The notes: a model not told the origin generated them from the letters alone. A stretch of DNA of 64,000 bases from Symsagittifera roscoffensis (GCF_963678635.1 NC_087063.1:10016386-10080385), one strand, 5' to 3'. Shown: positions 33,050 through 45,409, numbered from the stretch's first letter. Translations and numbers: made by a program.

Positions 33050-33935
33050 AATCGACAAAAAGACGGTTACGAAGGGCTAGCAGCTAACCTTCCGAATTAG
33101 CAGTTTTAGAGGATTAACAGTGTTATTCAGATGATTGGACAAATCGTGAAGGCTGAGGGATCCGGAAATTCTTAAATTTTAAAAATTCGAATTGTGACGT
33201 CACACTTTTGAGAAACGTCAAAAACGGCCATTTTGGAAGAAATCCAAAATACAAACAGAACAACGACAGAAGTTGCAAAAACAACAACGATAATTGAGAC
33301 AAAATCAAAAATACGTCAAAATGTTAGCAGATACCGCTCCGAGTTGCAACGATTGTATCGCTACAATCGTTGCAAGGCCATTCAAAACAACGGTGAAGGG
33401 TAGAAACCAGCCTTCCGGAGAGGAAATAAGGGTGTTATTTCCCCGGAGTCAGGAATCCGGAGGGGTATCAGGACTTGAACCTAAAATATTTTATACAAAC
33501 TCTTAGCTTCCCAATTATGTCCTGATTTTAATTTATTTAACATCTGAATTCATTTTCTGTCGATGAGAAGCTAGGAGTTAAGGGAAAGGGTTGATCCATC
33601 TTCGATGGAGATGATGATTTTTATCTACTGAACAAAAACAATAGTAATATAATAAATTGTAGTAGCCCTGTTTTTAGGAGTGACCTCGTGGTCTGGGGAT
33701 ACTGAGAACCAGCCATGAGCTCACTAATACTTCATGTAAACAAGTTAATTTGACTCTTTTGATCGAAGCCGAAAGCAGTAACGTTTTTGTCGACCCGATG
33801 TTAGAAAGACCACCCAAAGAACTGACTTTGGTAGAGACCGTGAGAAAGCATGTAGAGCTTTGTCTATACGATAGTCAGTCGTTTTAGAACCTAGCTTTAC
33901 TTTCCGTCGATATGAACTCCCGGGCGAATGTTACA
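33050..33935 (+). mobile_element. 0.9-kb module in R copy 1 (left end deleted)
   Basis: Same module as 39098-39999. The right terminus CGAATGTTACA is intact and followed by AGAGTACC. The left terminus was lost in a small deletion that also removed the adjoining ~60 bp of R. It carries the hairpin at 33346-33373. Confidence 0.7.
33346..33373. other. Perfect 12-bp-stem hairpin in the module, copy 1
   Basis: GCAACGATTGTA and its complement are separated by TCGC. The other three copies of the module have a hairpin at the same place, one of them with a changed base pair. Confidence 0.8.
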
Positions 33936-35410
33936 AGAGTACCGGTGGTACGGTTCAACGGGAACGTATTCACCTTCTGATTGTACCGTGATAGCTTTTT
34001 AAAAAAACTTGAGAAAATTTCCCGGTGCGTTTTCCAAAACGAGGCCTAGCTAACCGGGTAAGGGGGTCACTAGGGGGACAAAAACGAGTAAAAGAGAAAA
34101 AGCGAAACAAAAACAAAAACCAAAAAAGAAATAGGAAAAAAACGATAAAACATAAAAAGGACAGTGGCTTTGAGTTCCAGATTAGGTTGATCAAACTTTT
34201 ATATTATTTTAAATTGTATACCCGTACTGTTTTCCAATAAGACCGATTGTCTAGATCAAATCAGCAATGTTGTACAGTTGCCCAAGTGAGGCGCGTTGTA
34301 AGGTGTTCAGATAACTTGTGATATCAGCGGACCACTGGAACACTTGGCTGGAAGAGGTAAACAGATAAGTGGGAAAGTGGACAACAAGGAAGCTTGACCA
34401 CTGGGAGATTTGACAGGAACAGGTGACCAGCCAGGGAGAAAGTGTGAACGACCGGCAGGTGAATAGCCAGCAGTGTGATCAAAGCAGAATAGAGCAAACG
34501 GAAGAAGGTTTGCAGAGGTTCTGTTTGGTGAAACGGGTATCGTTGAAATCCTATTTACATTTCAGGAGATAGGTGTAAAATTGAATAAGCGAATACCCAC
34601 TGTTTTGAGGAAAGGTTTTTACTTGAGCAGAGCTTGGAAACAGGTTCAACGGTTTTCTCTCGAGAAGCTTAGCACCCATCGCGCTTAGGGTAATTTTCAG
34701 CTTAAGTGTGGGGCTCGACAGATGGGAGGTTAGAAGGGGGCTGGTTAAGATAGAGGTATGTGGTTGAAAATTATGAAAAGGGGGGATTTATTATAATAAC
34801 TATACAATCGATATCGTCGATTTAATTACATTAGTAGACCCAGAGTCTGGAACGATCCATCTTTAGACTCAGAACAAGAGCTGCAACGCGAGGATATCCA
34901 AATTTAAGATCGAATTAAGGTAGGTAACCTGGTCGGATTGGGTGGGGGGATCGGGAATAGACAGTTTTTTGAACCAAAAGGAGAATACCCCATAAGACCG
35001 TTAGTAAGGGGGGAGGAAAAACGCGTGACAATTAAGTACCATACATTTTATACGAAAAGACCACATTGGTCGCCTTTGCACTTTGGGTGTACTCACCACA
35101 TTTTTTAAACTTTTTCTTTTTTCTCAGTTAAATTTTTATATTTTCGGATCAAAACTAATTGGCTTTTAACGAATTGAAAATCATAAGGCACTTGCTAACA
35201 AGTCGTATTTCGACTTGCGTCGGATTAATAAAGGGAAGGTAAATTAAGGGTGGTTAGTAGGTAACATTTTGATTAACAGGATTGGGTTTTGGGAATTTTT
35301 ATTACTAGAGCTCTAGAGGTCGTACTGGGATAGTGGATCAGAAACTTCAATACTCGACACAAGGTACAGGGAAAATCATCAATCAGACGAAGAAACACTT
35401 GAGGTACGAG

Positions 35411-35876
35411 GTTGGAAAAAATGCAAGGAGTCTAGCCGGCCGTCTTGGGATAGTAATCTAAGTGTCCCAACACTCTGTCTTGGAATAGTGATCTAAGTGT
35501 CCCACTACTAAGGAACAAGAGATCCGACTGTCCCAACACTAAGGAACAGGAGATCCGACTGTCCAAACACTAAAGAACAAGAGATCTGACTGTCCCAACA
35601 TTAAGGAACAAGAGATCCGACTGTCCCAACACTAAAGAACAAGAAATCCGAGCGAAGTGTCCTAGGAGGGTTCAGAGAAGTCCTGGGACAGTATGAAGTG
35701 TCCCAACACTCGAGCAAAGTCTCCTAGGAGGGTTCAGAAAAGTCCTGGAGGACCTGGGGAACTCCAGAAACAATGCCAACAACAGGTTGATTGACATACT
35801 CAACAGGTCCTGAAAAAACGCATCGAAAAGGGTCTTCCCCGCGGAGAACTTTCTATCCATGTTTTTTTCCCTAGCA
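35411..35876 (+). repeat. Minisatellite (31-bp unit) and junction segment
   Basis: From about 35490 to 35650 a 31-bp unit of the type TAAGGAACAAGAGATCCGAC repeats about five times, with looser related copies on both sides. 35745-35870 then repeats the stretch at 31471-31600 before R copy 2 begins. Confidence 0.75.
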
Positions 35877-36214
35877 CGTTCATGATTCTTAAAATTATTC
35901 AAATAATTTGGAACAATTTCAGCTAACCTAAAAGACACTCAACTTAACTATTTCACATGGACCACTTTAGGCAGAATTAACTTCTGCCAGATGCATTCTT
36001 GGTTGTTTTCTAAATTTTTAACGCAAGTCAAGAGACTATGAACACAACAAGTTATACTTCAATTAAAATAAAGTTCAACAGTTCGGTTGGTACTCATCAA
36101 GAATTTTGTTCCAGTCGTATTTGTTGAGTCCCATTCAATGAGCTAGTTAAGAAGCGTGGACCCACTAAACCACTTTAAATTTAATTGTAGTAGCTCTATG
36201 TGTGCGGTCTGGTC

Positions 36215-36412
36215 TGTGTTTGGGCATCCAGGTATTCATACTTGTCAGTAAGCAGACAATTACGATAACAGCCAATCAGAATCGAGATGCGAAAGCAAAT
36301 TTACAAAATTAATATTTATAAAGATTTCATTTTTTCCTTGTCTGGATTCTGATTAAATAATACAGTATTTGTCTAATTACTGACGAGTCTGAATACGCTG
36401 TTGTCTAAATAC
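36215..36412. repeat. Inverted repeat inside R, copy 2
   Basis: Counterpart of 30105-30305 with the same arms. Confidence 0.55.
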
Positions 36413-36519
36413 TGCTACGTAACCGTAGCTCTAGTAAAAGTTGAAGTTTTTAGTAAGATATTCCCCTCAAGGAAATATGAGTCTCAATATTTATAAAGCA
36501 ACCGCATATATTGAATAAC

Positions 36520-37500
36520 AGATCTCAAAAACTACCACAATTTGAGCAATCATATTTAAAGGCAAGTTTCGAAACCACCAAAATTACTCTGACAGCTCTC
36601 ACTACAGAAAAATTTTGAAAAAAACACAACGTCATATCTAAAAACTACACGGTTTTGAGCAGTCATTCTTTTTGAAAAAATCCTTTAATACGTCATATCT
36701 AAAAAAAGTACAAGGATTTGAGCAGTAATTTTCAGAGGCAAGCTCACAACTCCTGAGAGTACTCTCACAGTTTCCAACAACAAGAACGATATCTTTCAAC
36801 TTATGCAATTCTTTAAAATTTAAGTTTTTTGAATTTTTTTGAAAAAAAAAAAAAAAAGTCATATCTCGAAAATAACAAGGATTTGAGAAATGAGATTTAG
36901 AGGCAAGATACGCCACCCCTGAGAGTACCACCCCGAAAGTGCCTCAGTATTGAGATGAGAATTCAAACATTGTCAGGTTCTTTAAACCTAAGTTCTTTGA
37001 AAACTTTTGAAAAAAAATCGTAAAAAAAGTCATATCTCGAAAACTAATAGGATTTGAGCAGTCTTAATTGGAGGCAAAATTTGCAACTTACTAGAGTATT
37101 GTTATAAAAACCAACTATAGAATTTAGCATTTCAATTTTTACGAGTTTTTTTAAATCTATGTCTCCGAAAGTTTTAGAAAAAATCATAAAAAACGTCATA
37201 TCAGGAAAATTAACAATCTTTCAGCACTCATATTTGGAGCAAGATTCGCAATCCGTAACAACCTGAGAAAACTCTGACAGCCCCCACCACAGAGTTGGGA
37301 TTTTTCAACTATTAAGAAAAAAATTAAATGCAGTTTTCTGAAAATGTTTGAAAAAATCACAAAAAACGTCATACCTAAGAACTCAAGGTTTTCAACAGTC
37401 ATATTTGGAGGCATAGTTTGCAGGTCCTGAGGTTACCGTGACTTCCTGACAGCGCCTCACTTTCGAGATGTGAACTTCAATATTAGTGAAATTTTTATAT
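36520..37500 (+). repeat. ~170-bp tandem repeat array 3
   Basis: Counterpart of array 2 inside R copy 2, unit for unit, with small changes. Confidence 0.75.
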
Positions 37501-39097
37501 ACCTAAGTTCTTTGAAAAAGCCTAGATCTCCACGCACCTACTAAACATAAAGGCTGGGCCGGTATTGAATCGGTACCTGGGTAACACCAGATACAGTGCC
37601 AACAACAGGTTGGTTGACATACTCAACAGGTCCTGAAAAACTGCATCGAGAAGGGTCTTTCCCGCGGAGAACTTTCTATCTATGTTTTTCTTCCCTAACA
37701 CGGGCTCAAGAACACAGGATTTCGTACGCCTTCCTTGTTCTCAAGTTTCTCGAGGCGTGATCCTTCCAGAGATCATTGATGTTCGACTCATTTGCTAAGG
37801 AGACGAACACTCCCACCGTTAATCCCTTCTTCTCGGCTCGCTCAAGTTGATCTTGCATGAACTTTCACACCTGTTTTATCAATAGGGGTGCCGTGTTTTT
37901 CGTCTTATCAGTCAAGCTTTCTAGCCTCGGCGTCAGGAATGGCCATCTTTTTCTCTCTCTCTCTTTGGTAAGGCGACACACCGTTGACTTCGGCTGCTTC
38001 TCCGCGTACGCCACGTTCCTCCGATCATTCATAGGCTGCCTCGAGCTACTCGTAGAGCCTACAATTGTGAGATCCATGCTTCGGAATCATAGGCTCGTTA
38101 TGACGTTCAATCAGAATTGTGCCAGTCGGTCATATCTGGAAGTTTGACCTTGAGAAAACGTTTAGTCTTGATTTTGGGGTGAAATGCAATTTTTCAAAAA
38201 ATTCGAGTTGAGCATGTCATGCTCAAATTTCTCGCGACAACTGAAAATATCAGAAAAATAAAATCAGAAGATTCGAACTACAATCGCGGGAAAGTAGTCA
38301 AAAATAGCAGCGGGAAATTGCTATTCGCAATTTTCGATACATAATTCGAATGAAGGTATAGCTGTCTTATTCTTGGCAGGAGACAAAAAGTAATCGCGAG
38401 TGGAGGGAGAGTAAATTCGAGTGGACCAGAGTGAACCTTCGGTGGAAAGTTGGACAACCGAAGTTGCCAATGGTCCAGACCCAAAACTTATTTCTTGAGT
38501 TAAAACTTATTCTTTAAAAACTTCTCGAGTTAAATTTAATTATCCAATCAATTTTAGAGTTGATTTATAGTTTAATTGCTCAATTCTAGAGGTCGTGTTG
38601 GTATGAGAGTACCAAATTTATTTTTCTTGAGTGTGTTTTATTTTGTTAAGTTGAATCAGGGAGAGTTTTTAGGTTGATCCTTCTGAAATGGATCAAAGGT
38701 TCACTGTCTAATAAAAAGTAACTATACATAAGTTTCCGACCCTGTTTTTAACGGCGTTCGCCTATTTTAGGTATTTCGAGACCTAAGTATGGGGGCGTTC
38801 TTATTTTCTAGAGTGGGGGTATTTTGGTAGTGGCCTTTAAGCTGTAACAAGGGTTTTAGTCTCATGTCGCAAGTGAACTGAATTGGCTCCGACCGCTTGA
38901 GGTAGAAAAACACAAGAGATAGTGTCCTTGACTCTTAAGCCAATGGTTATAGGGCCTATTTTTCTTTAACCTCTTTTGTGACTTAAGTAGGCTACTGTTA
39001 CATAATGTTTTTATGGCGCCCCTGGGTGTTTTTATGACATCAAGACTGCGGGATCAAACCCACTTGACACAACTCCGGGCTACATGCCCATTCTAGA

Positions 39098-39999
39098 TGT
39101 GACATTCGACCAGAATTGACAAAAAGACGGTTACGAAGGGCTAGCGGCTAACCTTCCGAATTAGCAGTTTTAGAGGATTAACAGTGTTGTTGAGATGATT
39201 GGACAATTTGTGAAGGCTGAGGGGTTCGGAAATTCTTAAATTTTAAAAAATCGAATTGTAACTTCACGATTTTGAGAAACGTCAAAAACGGCCATTTTGG
39301 AAGAAATCCAAAATAAAAACAGAACAACGACAGAAGTTGCGAAAACAACAACGATAATTGAGAGAAAATCAAAAATACGACAAATTGTTAGCAGATACCG
39401 CTCCGAGTTGCAACTATTGTGTCGCTACAATTGTTGCAAGGCCATTCACAACAACAGTGAAGGGTAGAAACCAGCCTTCCGGAGAGGAAATAAGGGTGTT
39501 ATTTCCCCGGATTCAGGAATCCGGAGGGGTCTCGGGACTTGAACCTAAACCAATTTATACAAACTTTTAGCTTCCCGATTATGTCCTGAATTGAATTTAT
39601 TTAACATCTGATTTCATTTTCTGACGATGAGAAGCTAGGAGTTAAGGGAAAAGGTTGATCCATCATCGATTGAGATGATGATTTTTATCTACTAAACAAA
39701 AACAATAGTAATATAATAAATAGTAGTAGCCCTGTTTTTAGGAGTGACCTCGTGGTCTGGGGATACTGAGACCCAGCCATGAGCTCACTAATTTTGCATA
39801 TAAACAAGTTAATTTGAGTATTTTGACCGAAGCCGAAAGCAATAACGTTTTTGTCGACCCGATGTTAGAAAGACCACCAATAGAACTGGCTTTGGTAGAG
39901 ACCGTGAGAAAGCATGTAGAGCTTTGTTTATACGCTAGTCAGTCGTTTTAGAACCTAGCTTTATTTACCGTCGATATGTACTTCCGGGTGAATGTTACA
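39098..39999 (+). mobile_element. 0.9-kb module with terminal inverted repeats, in R copy 2 (both ends intact)
   Basis: Starts TGTGACATTCG and ends with an imperfect inverted complement (GTGAATGTTACA; CGAATGTTACA in copy 1). Similarity of the two ends extends to about 20 bp with mismatches. It is bordered by TTCTAGA on the left and AAAGTACC on the right (AGAGTACC in copy 1). The minus-strand R copy at 54258 reads TTCTAGAGTACC without the module, which looks like the empty site and implies a 3-bp duplication, AGA. No ORF is convincing. Class uncertain: non-autonomous DNA transposon or solo LTR, since it also starts TG and ends CA. Confidence 0.75.
39410..39437. other. Hairpin in the module, copy 2
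   Basis: Same position as 33346-33373, here with one mismatched pair in the stem. Confidence 0.65.
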
Positions 40000-40477
40000 A
40001 AAGTACCGATGGTACGGTTCAACGGAAACGTATTCACCTTCTGATTGTACCGTGATAGCTTTTTAAGAAAACTTGAGAAAAATTCCCGGTGCGCTTTCCA
40101 AAATGAGGCCTAGCTAACCGGGTAAGGGGGTCACTAGGGGGACAAAAAACGAGTAAAAGAGAAAAAGCGAAACAAAAACAAAAACTTTTTCTTTTTTCTC
40201 AGTTAAATTTTTATATTTTCGGATCAAAACTAATTGGCTTTTAACGAATTGAAAATCATAAGGCACTTGCTAACAAGTCGTATTTCGACTTTCGTCGGAT
40301 TAATAAAGATAAGGTAAATTAAGGGTGGTTAGTAGGTAAAATTTTGATTAACAGGATTGGGTTTTGGGGATTTTTAATACTACAGCTCTAGAGGTCGTAC
40401 TGGGATAGTGGATCAGAAATTCCAATACTCGACACAAGGTACACGGGAAATCATCAATCAGACGAAGAAACACTTGA

Positions 40478-40776
40478 GCTACGCCATCCTCTCGTCAACA
40501 TTACCGCCATCCTCTCGTCCCCTGTACAAGTCATCAAGCGTGAGCTTCTTCAGTGCCCCTGGCATCGATTTCCAGAAGCGATTGGCCATTGTTGAGGGTT
40601 GAAGAACGCTCAAGAAAGTACCAAACCAGATTAAATGCTGAGGAAAATATCAGACCAGATTCAATACTCAAGAATATACCAAAACAGAATAAATACTTAA
40701 GAAAGTACCAGACCAGAATAAATACTCAGGAAAATATCAAGCCAGATAAGGCTCAAGATTTTTGCAGCACGGCGTG
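40478..40776 (+). repeat. Minisatellite with ~30-bp unit
   Basis: Four to five units of the type CCAGAATAAATACTCAGGAA between about 40610 and 40750. The unit differs from that at 35.5 kb although it occupies the same place at the end of R. Confidence 0.65.
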
Positions 40777-42643
40777 AATTGTTAGATCCCACTGATGCTC
40801 TTGTCTGCTAGTTTCGAACGTCCCTGTTTGATTTCTCTCGATTATTAATCGAATTCAATTTGAAAACAAAAATGAATTTAGATGGGTCCATTCCTTACTA
40901 CTGGTATAATCCCCATTTACAAGCTTCTAAAAACTATTCAAACAGTCTTGATAAATTTCCTTAATAGTTCAAATTTTGCTCCAGTGAGCGAAACATCATA
41001 ATTATGTGCACCATTTAAAGTGTTCAATTAAGTATAAAATCATGCAGATCTGTTTATATTTCAGAACTGTGTAATTTGGATTAAAATTTCAGTTTGACTG
41101 TTATGACGTTTCCAATTGAAACCTAATCTTATGCTGTGTACCGTCCCCCCTCCTCAAATCAAGACCGTTGTACCCACTCGAGACTCAAGCCCCAACTCAA
41201 GACCCCTAGACCCACTCGAGATAAAATTTCTTGTATAGGTGCACTGTTATTTCCGTTTCCCGGAAGACCATGTGTAAGAAAGCATATAGTTCCCGGGAAT
41301 TTAATTTATCTCTGTTCGTAGCCTAAACTGGTATTGAGACTTCTTTTACTTCATTTTCAATTAAAAAGTCACTCATTCAGACCAAGGCTAGTACCACAAG
41401 TTCAGGATTCACCTCATTCTTTTCACTGACCTTCCTCACCAAAAACGACAAATCGCAATCCCTGTCTTTGTCTGGACAGGAACTCCACATTTTTATATTC
41501 TCTTGCAATCCGCCTCTAGCCTGGTCTTGAAACTCATGTCTGCTGTTATGCAGATTGCACTGGTCCTGTATGACAAGATCAAATCGCTGTATGTGATCTC
41601 CGACTATTCACATGGTATACCAAGTTTGGTCTGGAAAATTTTTTCAATAGCGGGTTTAATTTCCTCTTTTTTCACCTCTAGTCCACAGGTTTCTCTTGTC
41701 TCCCTGGGCTTTCTTATCATCAAGTTTTCGGTGTGGCTCAGTCCTAACCCCACTCCCCGGCCAAAAAATGAATCAACGTCTCCGTCGATGGGGCCGAATT
41801 TAGATTATTTGAGGGTATATCTAGTGGCCGGTCCGTCGCTATCCAGCCAAACAATGGGTTTCTTTCCTTCCTGTTTTTAACTGCAGATAAGTTGACTTTT
41901 TGCTTTTTTTCCCTCATTTTGCCTGCTGAAGTTCATATATCCACTCTAGAATCCTCAATTTATTAAGCCTTGTTTTCTGTTTCGCTCTGTTCTAGATCCA
42001 TCATCCGTTCTGGTATACTGTGATCCTCCTGCCAGAACGATTCTTCATCATCGATGGTCTGCCACTCCTTGTTGGGGACTAAAACACCTACGCTCACCAA
42101 GTCTGCCCCTATCTCTTCCAGCTTTTTGTTGTCAATCATGAAGTCATCACCATATCTGTTGTATCTCACGCTGGTCTTCTAGCGTCCGCCTTTTTTTTCT
42201 CCATGGTCATGAGATTGTCTGGTTCCACCCACTCCGGCACCTCATTCTGCACTGGTTAATTTTAATCTTCTTCCGCAAAAGACCCTTCATCCGAGTGGAC
42301 TTCTATCTTCTCATTATCAACCATGCTTGGGTTCTCGTTAAATGCGTTCTTTTCTCTGGTGCCCTTCTCGTTCACCTCACATGCTAGTTCCTCTATCAGG
42401 TACTCTAGCCCTTCCATGTTTTGAGATGAGGGTTCAGATTTTCATAATGCGTTGCACGTCCTGTGCTCAAGCGATAGAACCGACCCTGCTGGTGTACCTT
42501 TGTTATCATGAATGGTCCTCTCCATTTCTTCAATAACCTCTTTGTTACTTTTCGAGGGATGACATTCTGAAACACAGTGTACAGTTTTGCCTGTAGTATC
42601 TTTTCATCGTATTTCCAGAGTTGCCTCATCTGTGCTTGAGCTG
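40777..42643. repeat. 1867-bp tandem duplication, left copy (gypsy 3' end)
   Basis: Begins GAATTGTTAGATCCC and is repeated from 42643 with very few differences. It contains the post-integrase ORF and a truncated integrase C-terminus. Confidence 0.93.
41963..42169 (-). pseudogene. Post-integrase acidic ORF, left copy
   Basis: A 68-codon acidic frame (MRYNRYGDDFMIDNKKLEEI...) identical to that at 43830-44036. No family recognised. It lies downstream of integrase, where some gypsy elements carry an env or accessory ORF, but it has no membrane segment. Confidence 0.4.
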
Positions 42644-42659
42644 AATTGTTAGATCCCAC
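42405..42659 (-). pseudogene. Integrase C-terminal fragment, left copy
   Basis: Keeps KWRGPFMITKVHQQGRFYRL (the GPY/F-type module of Ty3/gypsy integrases) but starts at the duplication join, so the rest of integrase is absent. Confidence 0.8.
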
Positions 42660-44509
42660 TGATGCTCTTGTCTGCTAGTTTCGAACGTCCCTGTTTGATT
42701 TCTCTCGATTATTAATCGAATTCAATTTGAAAACAAAAATGAATTTAGATGGGTCCATTCCTTACTACTGGTATAATCCCCATTTACAAGCTTCTAAAAA
42801 CTATTCAAACAGTCTTGATAAATTTCCTTAATAGTTCAAATTTTGCTCCAGTGAGCGAAACATCATAATTATGTGCACCATTTAAAGTGTTCAATTAAGT
42901 ATAAAATCATGCAGATCTGTTTATATTTCAGAACTGTGTAATTTGGATTAAAATTTCAGTTTGACTGTTATGACGTTTCCAATTGAAACCTAATCTTATG
43001 CTGTGTACCGTCCCCCCTCCTCAAATCAAGACCGTTGTACCCACTCGAGACTCAAGCCCCAACTCAAGACCCCTAGACCCACTCGAGATAAAATTTCGTG
43101 TATAGGTGCACTGTTATTTCCGTTTCCCGGAAGACCATGTGTAAGAAAGCATATAGTTCCCGGGAATTTAATTTATCTCTGTTCGTAGCCTAAACTGGTA
43201 TTGAGACTTCTTTTACTTCATTTTCAATTAAAAAGTCACTCATTCAGACCAAGGCTAGTACCACAAGTTCAGGATTCACCTCATTCTTTTCACTGACCTT
43301 CCTCACCAAAAACGACAAATCGCAATCCCTGTCTTTGTCTGGACAGGAACTCCACATTTTTATATTCTCTTGCAATCCGCCTCTAGCCTGGTCTTGAAAC
43401 TCATGTCTGCTGTTATGCAGATTGCACTGGTCCTGTATGACAAGATCAAATCGCTGTATGTGATCTCCGACTATTCACATGGTATACCAAGTTTGGTCTG
43501 GAAAATTTTTTCAATAGCGGGTTTAATTTCCTCTTTTTTCACCTCTAGTCCACAGGTTTCTCTTGTCTCCCTGGGCTTTCTTATCATCAAGTTTTCGGTG
43601 TGGCTCAGTCCTAACCCCACTCCCCGGCCAAAAAATGAATCAACGTCTCCGTCGATGGGGCCGAATTTAGATTATTTGAAGGTATATCTAGTGGCCGGTC
43701 CGTCGCTATCCAGCCAAACAATGGGTTTCTTTCCTTCCTGTTTTTAACTGCAGATAAGTTGACTTTTTGCTTTTTTTCCCTCATTTTGCCTGCTGAAGTT
43801 CATATATCCACTCTAGAATCCTCAATTTATTAAGCCTTGTTTTCTGTTTCGCTCTGTTCTAGATCCATCATCCGTTCTGGTATACTGTGATCCTCCTGCC
43901 AGAACGATTCTTCATCATCGATGGTCTGCCACTCCTTGTTGGGGACTAAAACACCTACGCTCACCAAGTCTGCCCCTATCTCTTCCAGCTTTTTGTTGTC
44001 AATCATGAAGTCATCACCATATCTGTTGTATCTCACGCTGGTCTTCTAGCGTCCGCCTTTTTTTTCTCCATGGTCATGAGATTGTCTGGTTCCACCCACT
44101 CCGGCACCTCATTCTGCACTGGTTAATTTTAATCTTCTTCCGCAAAAGACCCTTCATCCGAGTGGACTTCTATCTTCTCATTATCAACCATGCTTGGGTT
44201 CTCGTTAAATGCGTTCTTTTCTCTGGTGCCCTTCTCGTTCACCTCACATGCTAGTTCCTCTATCAGGTACTCTAGCCCTTCCATGTTTTGAGATGAGGGT
44301 TCAGATTTTCATAATGCGTTGCACGTCCTGTGCTCAAGCGATAGAACCGACCCTGCTGGTGTACCTTTGTTATCATGAATGGTCCTCTCCATTTCTTCAA
44401 TAACCTCTTTGTTACTTTTCGAGGGATGACATTCTGAAACACAGTGTACAGTTTTGCCTGTAGTATCTTTTCATCGTATTTCCAGAGTTGCCTCATCTGT
44501 GCTTGAGCT
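42643..44509. repeat. 1867-bp tandem duplication, right copy
   Basis: This copy is continuous with the rest of integrase on its right and is therefore the source copy. Confidence 0.93.
43830..44036 (-). pseudogene. Post-integrase acidic ORF, right copy
   Basis: Source copy of the 68-codon frame at 41963-42169, 230 bp past the integrase end. Confidence 0.4.
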
Positions 44510-44652
44510 GAGTTCCGTCTACACAGTTCATTCAACTCTTGTTGTCTTTTGATTACCTCTCTCACGTAAGCTTGGGTTGAGGTTTTCTGTCCCTCGTATT
44601 CTGGGTAACAGTATGTCGACGGCGTTGCCCTTTCTCTGCCTGTCAGCAACAT
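44272..44652 (-). pseudogene. Ty3/gypsy integrase, C-terminal part
   Basis: 126 codons: the end of the core domain (PSTYCYPEYEG... then a YVREVIKRQQELNELCRR helix) and the GPY/F-like module (KKWRGPFMITKVHQQGRFYRL, then NLNPHLKTW). It binds DNA during integration in active elements. The start is a break, not a true N-terminus: upstream core sequence continues in other frames. Confidence 0.82.
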
Positions 44653-45124
44653 GAATGGACTGATTCCCGTTGTTGAGTATGCGGCTGTTATATGCTCGCA
44701 CCACTTGCGGAAACTACTTGTCCCAATCCGTTATGTATCTCGAGCAGTACACTCTAAGTATATTCACCAGTGTCTTATTTTGCCTTCCACTAGTTTATTA
44801 GTCTGTGGATGATCAGTCATCGAGTGTGCTTGACGAAGGCCTTCCCCTTGTCTGAATGAAAGTTCATTCAGAAAACCGTATCTTGAGATCCAGTGCGCAA
44901 TTAACAAGTTTCTTCCTCTGACGCGGTTTGACACGGTACTGCTTCTGTCAGTTTTGTGAAGTGGTCTATGATTCTCAGTATCTGATCAAATTCCGTTTCT
45001 GTCTTGTTGGTCTATCTGCACGACCTCGATGAATTCTGAGCTTTGCACCGATTTCAGCAGGACTTCAATTTCCTCGGATCCTTCACCTGCAAACATGACA
45101 GGCATGCATTGACCCATCTCTCCC
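44653..45124 (-). pseudogene. Integrase catalytic core remnant
   Basis: Lies between the zinc-binding and C-terminal modules on the minus strand and should hold the DDE core. Several stops and frame changes break it, and I could not place the three acidic residues. Confidence 0.5.
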
Positions 45125-45328
45125 TTAAGCTTTCCTCACAAACCGATGCAGTTTTTTTTGTTGCACTTTGTCTATCCCATGATGTCCCAATTGATCATGC
45201 GACCTGAACAGCACCTCTGTCTGATACAGGTGCGGTAATATGATGAGATTGGGATTGAGCAGTAATTTGTTTTCACTTATCCTCTTACAAGCCACTACGC
45301 CATCCGCTATGTGATAAAATAGCCCCAT
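45125..45328 (-). pseudogene. Integrase N-terminal zinc-binding region
   Basis: The HLYQTEVLFRSHDQLGHHGIDKV segment matches the HHCC zinc module of gypsy integrases (LG-H-x-G-x-x-K-T type). The two cysteines are not seen in this frame. Confidence 0.75.
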
Positions 45329-45409
45329 CGTTCATTATAAAACTGGCTCAAGATCTTGTAGTGGTCCTTTTCTTGTTCCCATTTTTCTTTTTCCCCTGTT
45401 CTAATACTT

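Larger units (their letters stand above)
29771..35410 (+). repeat. Long repeat R, copy 1
   Basis: Aligns over almost its whole length with 35877-40477 (offset 6106 bp at the left end). 34121-35107 is missing from copy 2. In order it holds an inverted repeat (30105-30305), the ~170-bp array, a CT-rich block near 31950, a stretch rich in small hairpins such as GATCCAT..ATGGATC, the 0.9-kb module, an A-rich KR-like stretch and a minisatellite beyond its end. No credible protein is encoded. A minus-strand version at 51-55 kb leads into gag, so R is read here as the 5' LTR/leader region of a Ty3/gypsy family (inference). Confidence 0.8.
35877..40477 (+). repeat. Long repeat R, copy 2
   Basis: Second plus-strand copy, about 95% identical by eye to copy 1 in the aligned parts. 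It lacks the 34121-35107 part but keeps ~60 bp (39045-39100) lost from copy 1. It ends where a different minisatellite begins. Confidence 0.8.

Noticed and set aside
33294-33506. Recurrent 70-codon ORF with a GGVSG motif in R and module copies
   Set aside because: It runs through two DNA hairpins, which create the repeated residues; in copy B the frame is broken, so it is not conserved as protein.
35490-35650. CRISPR-like array of regular repeats
   Set aside because: Adjacent 31-bp units without spacers in a eukaryotic retroelement context: a minisatellite.
41503-41880. 125-codon plus-strand ORF, twice
   Set aside because: Opposite strand to the gypsy element, hydrophobic by chance, and duplicated only with the 1867-bp block.
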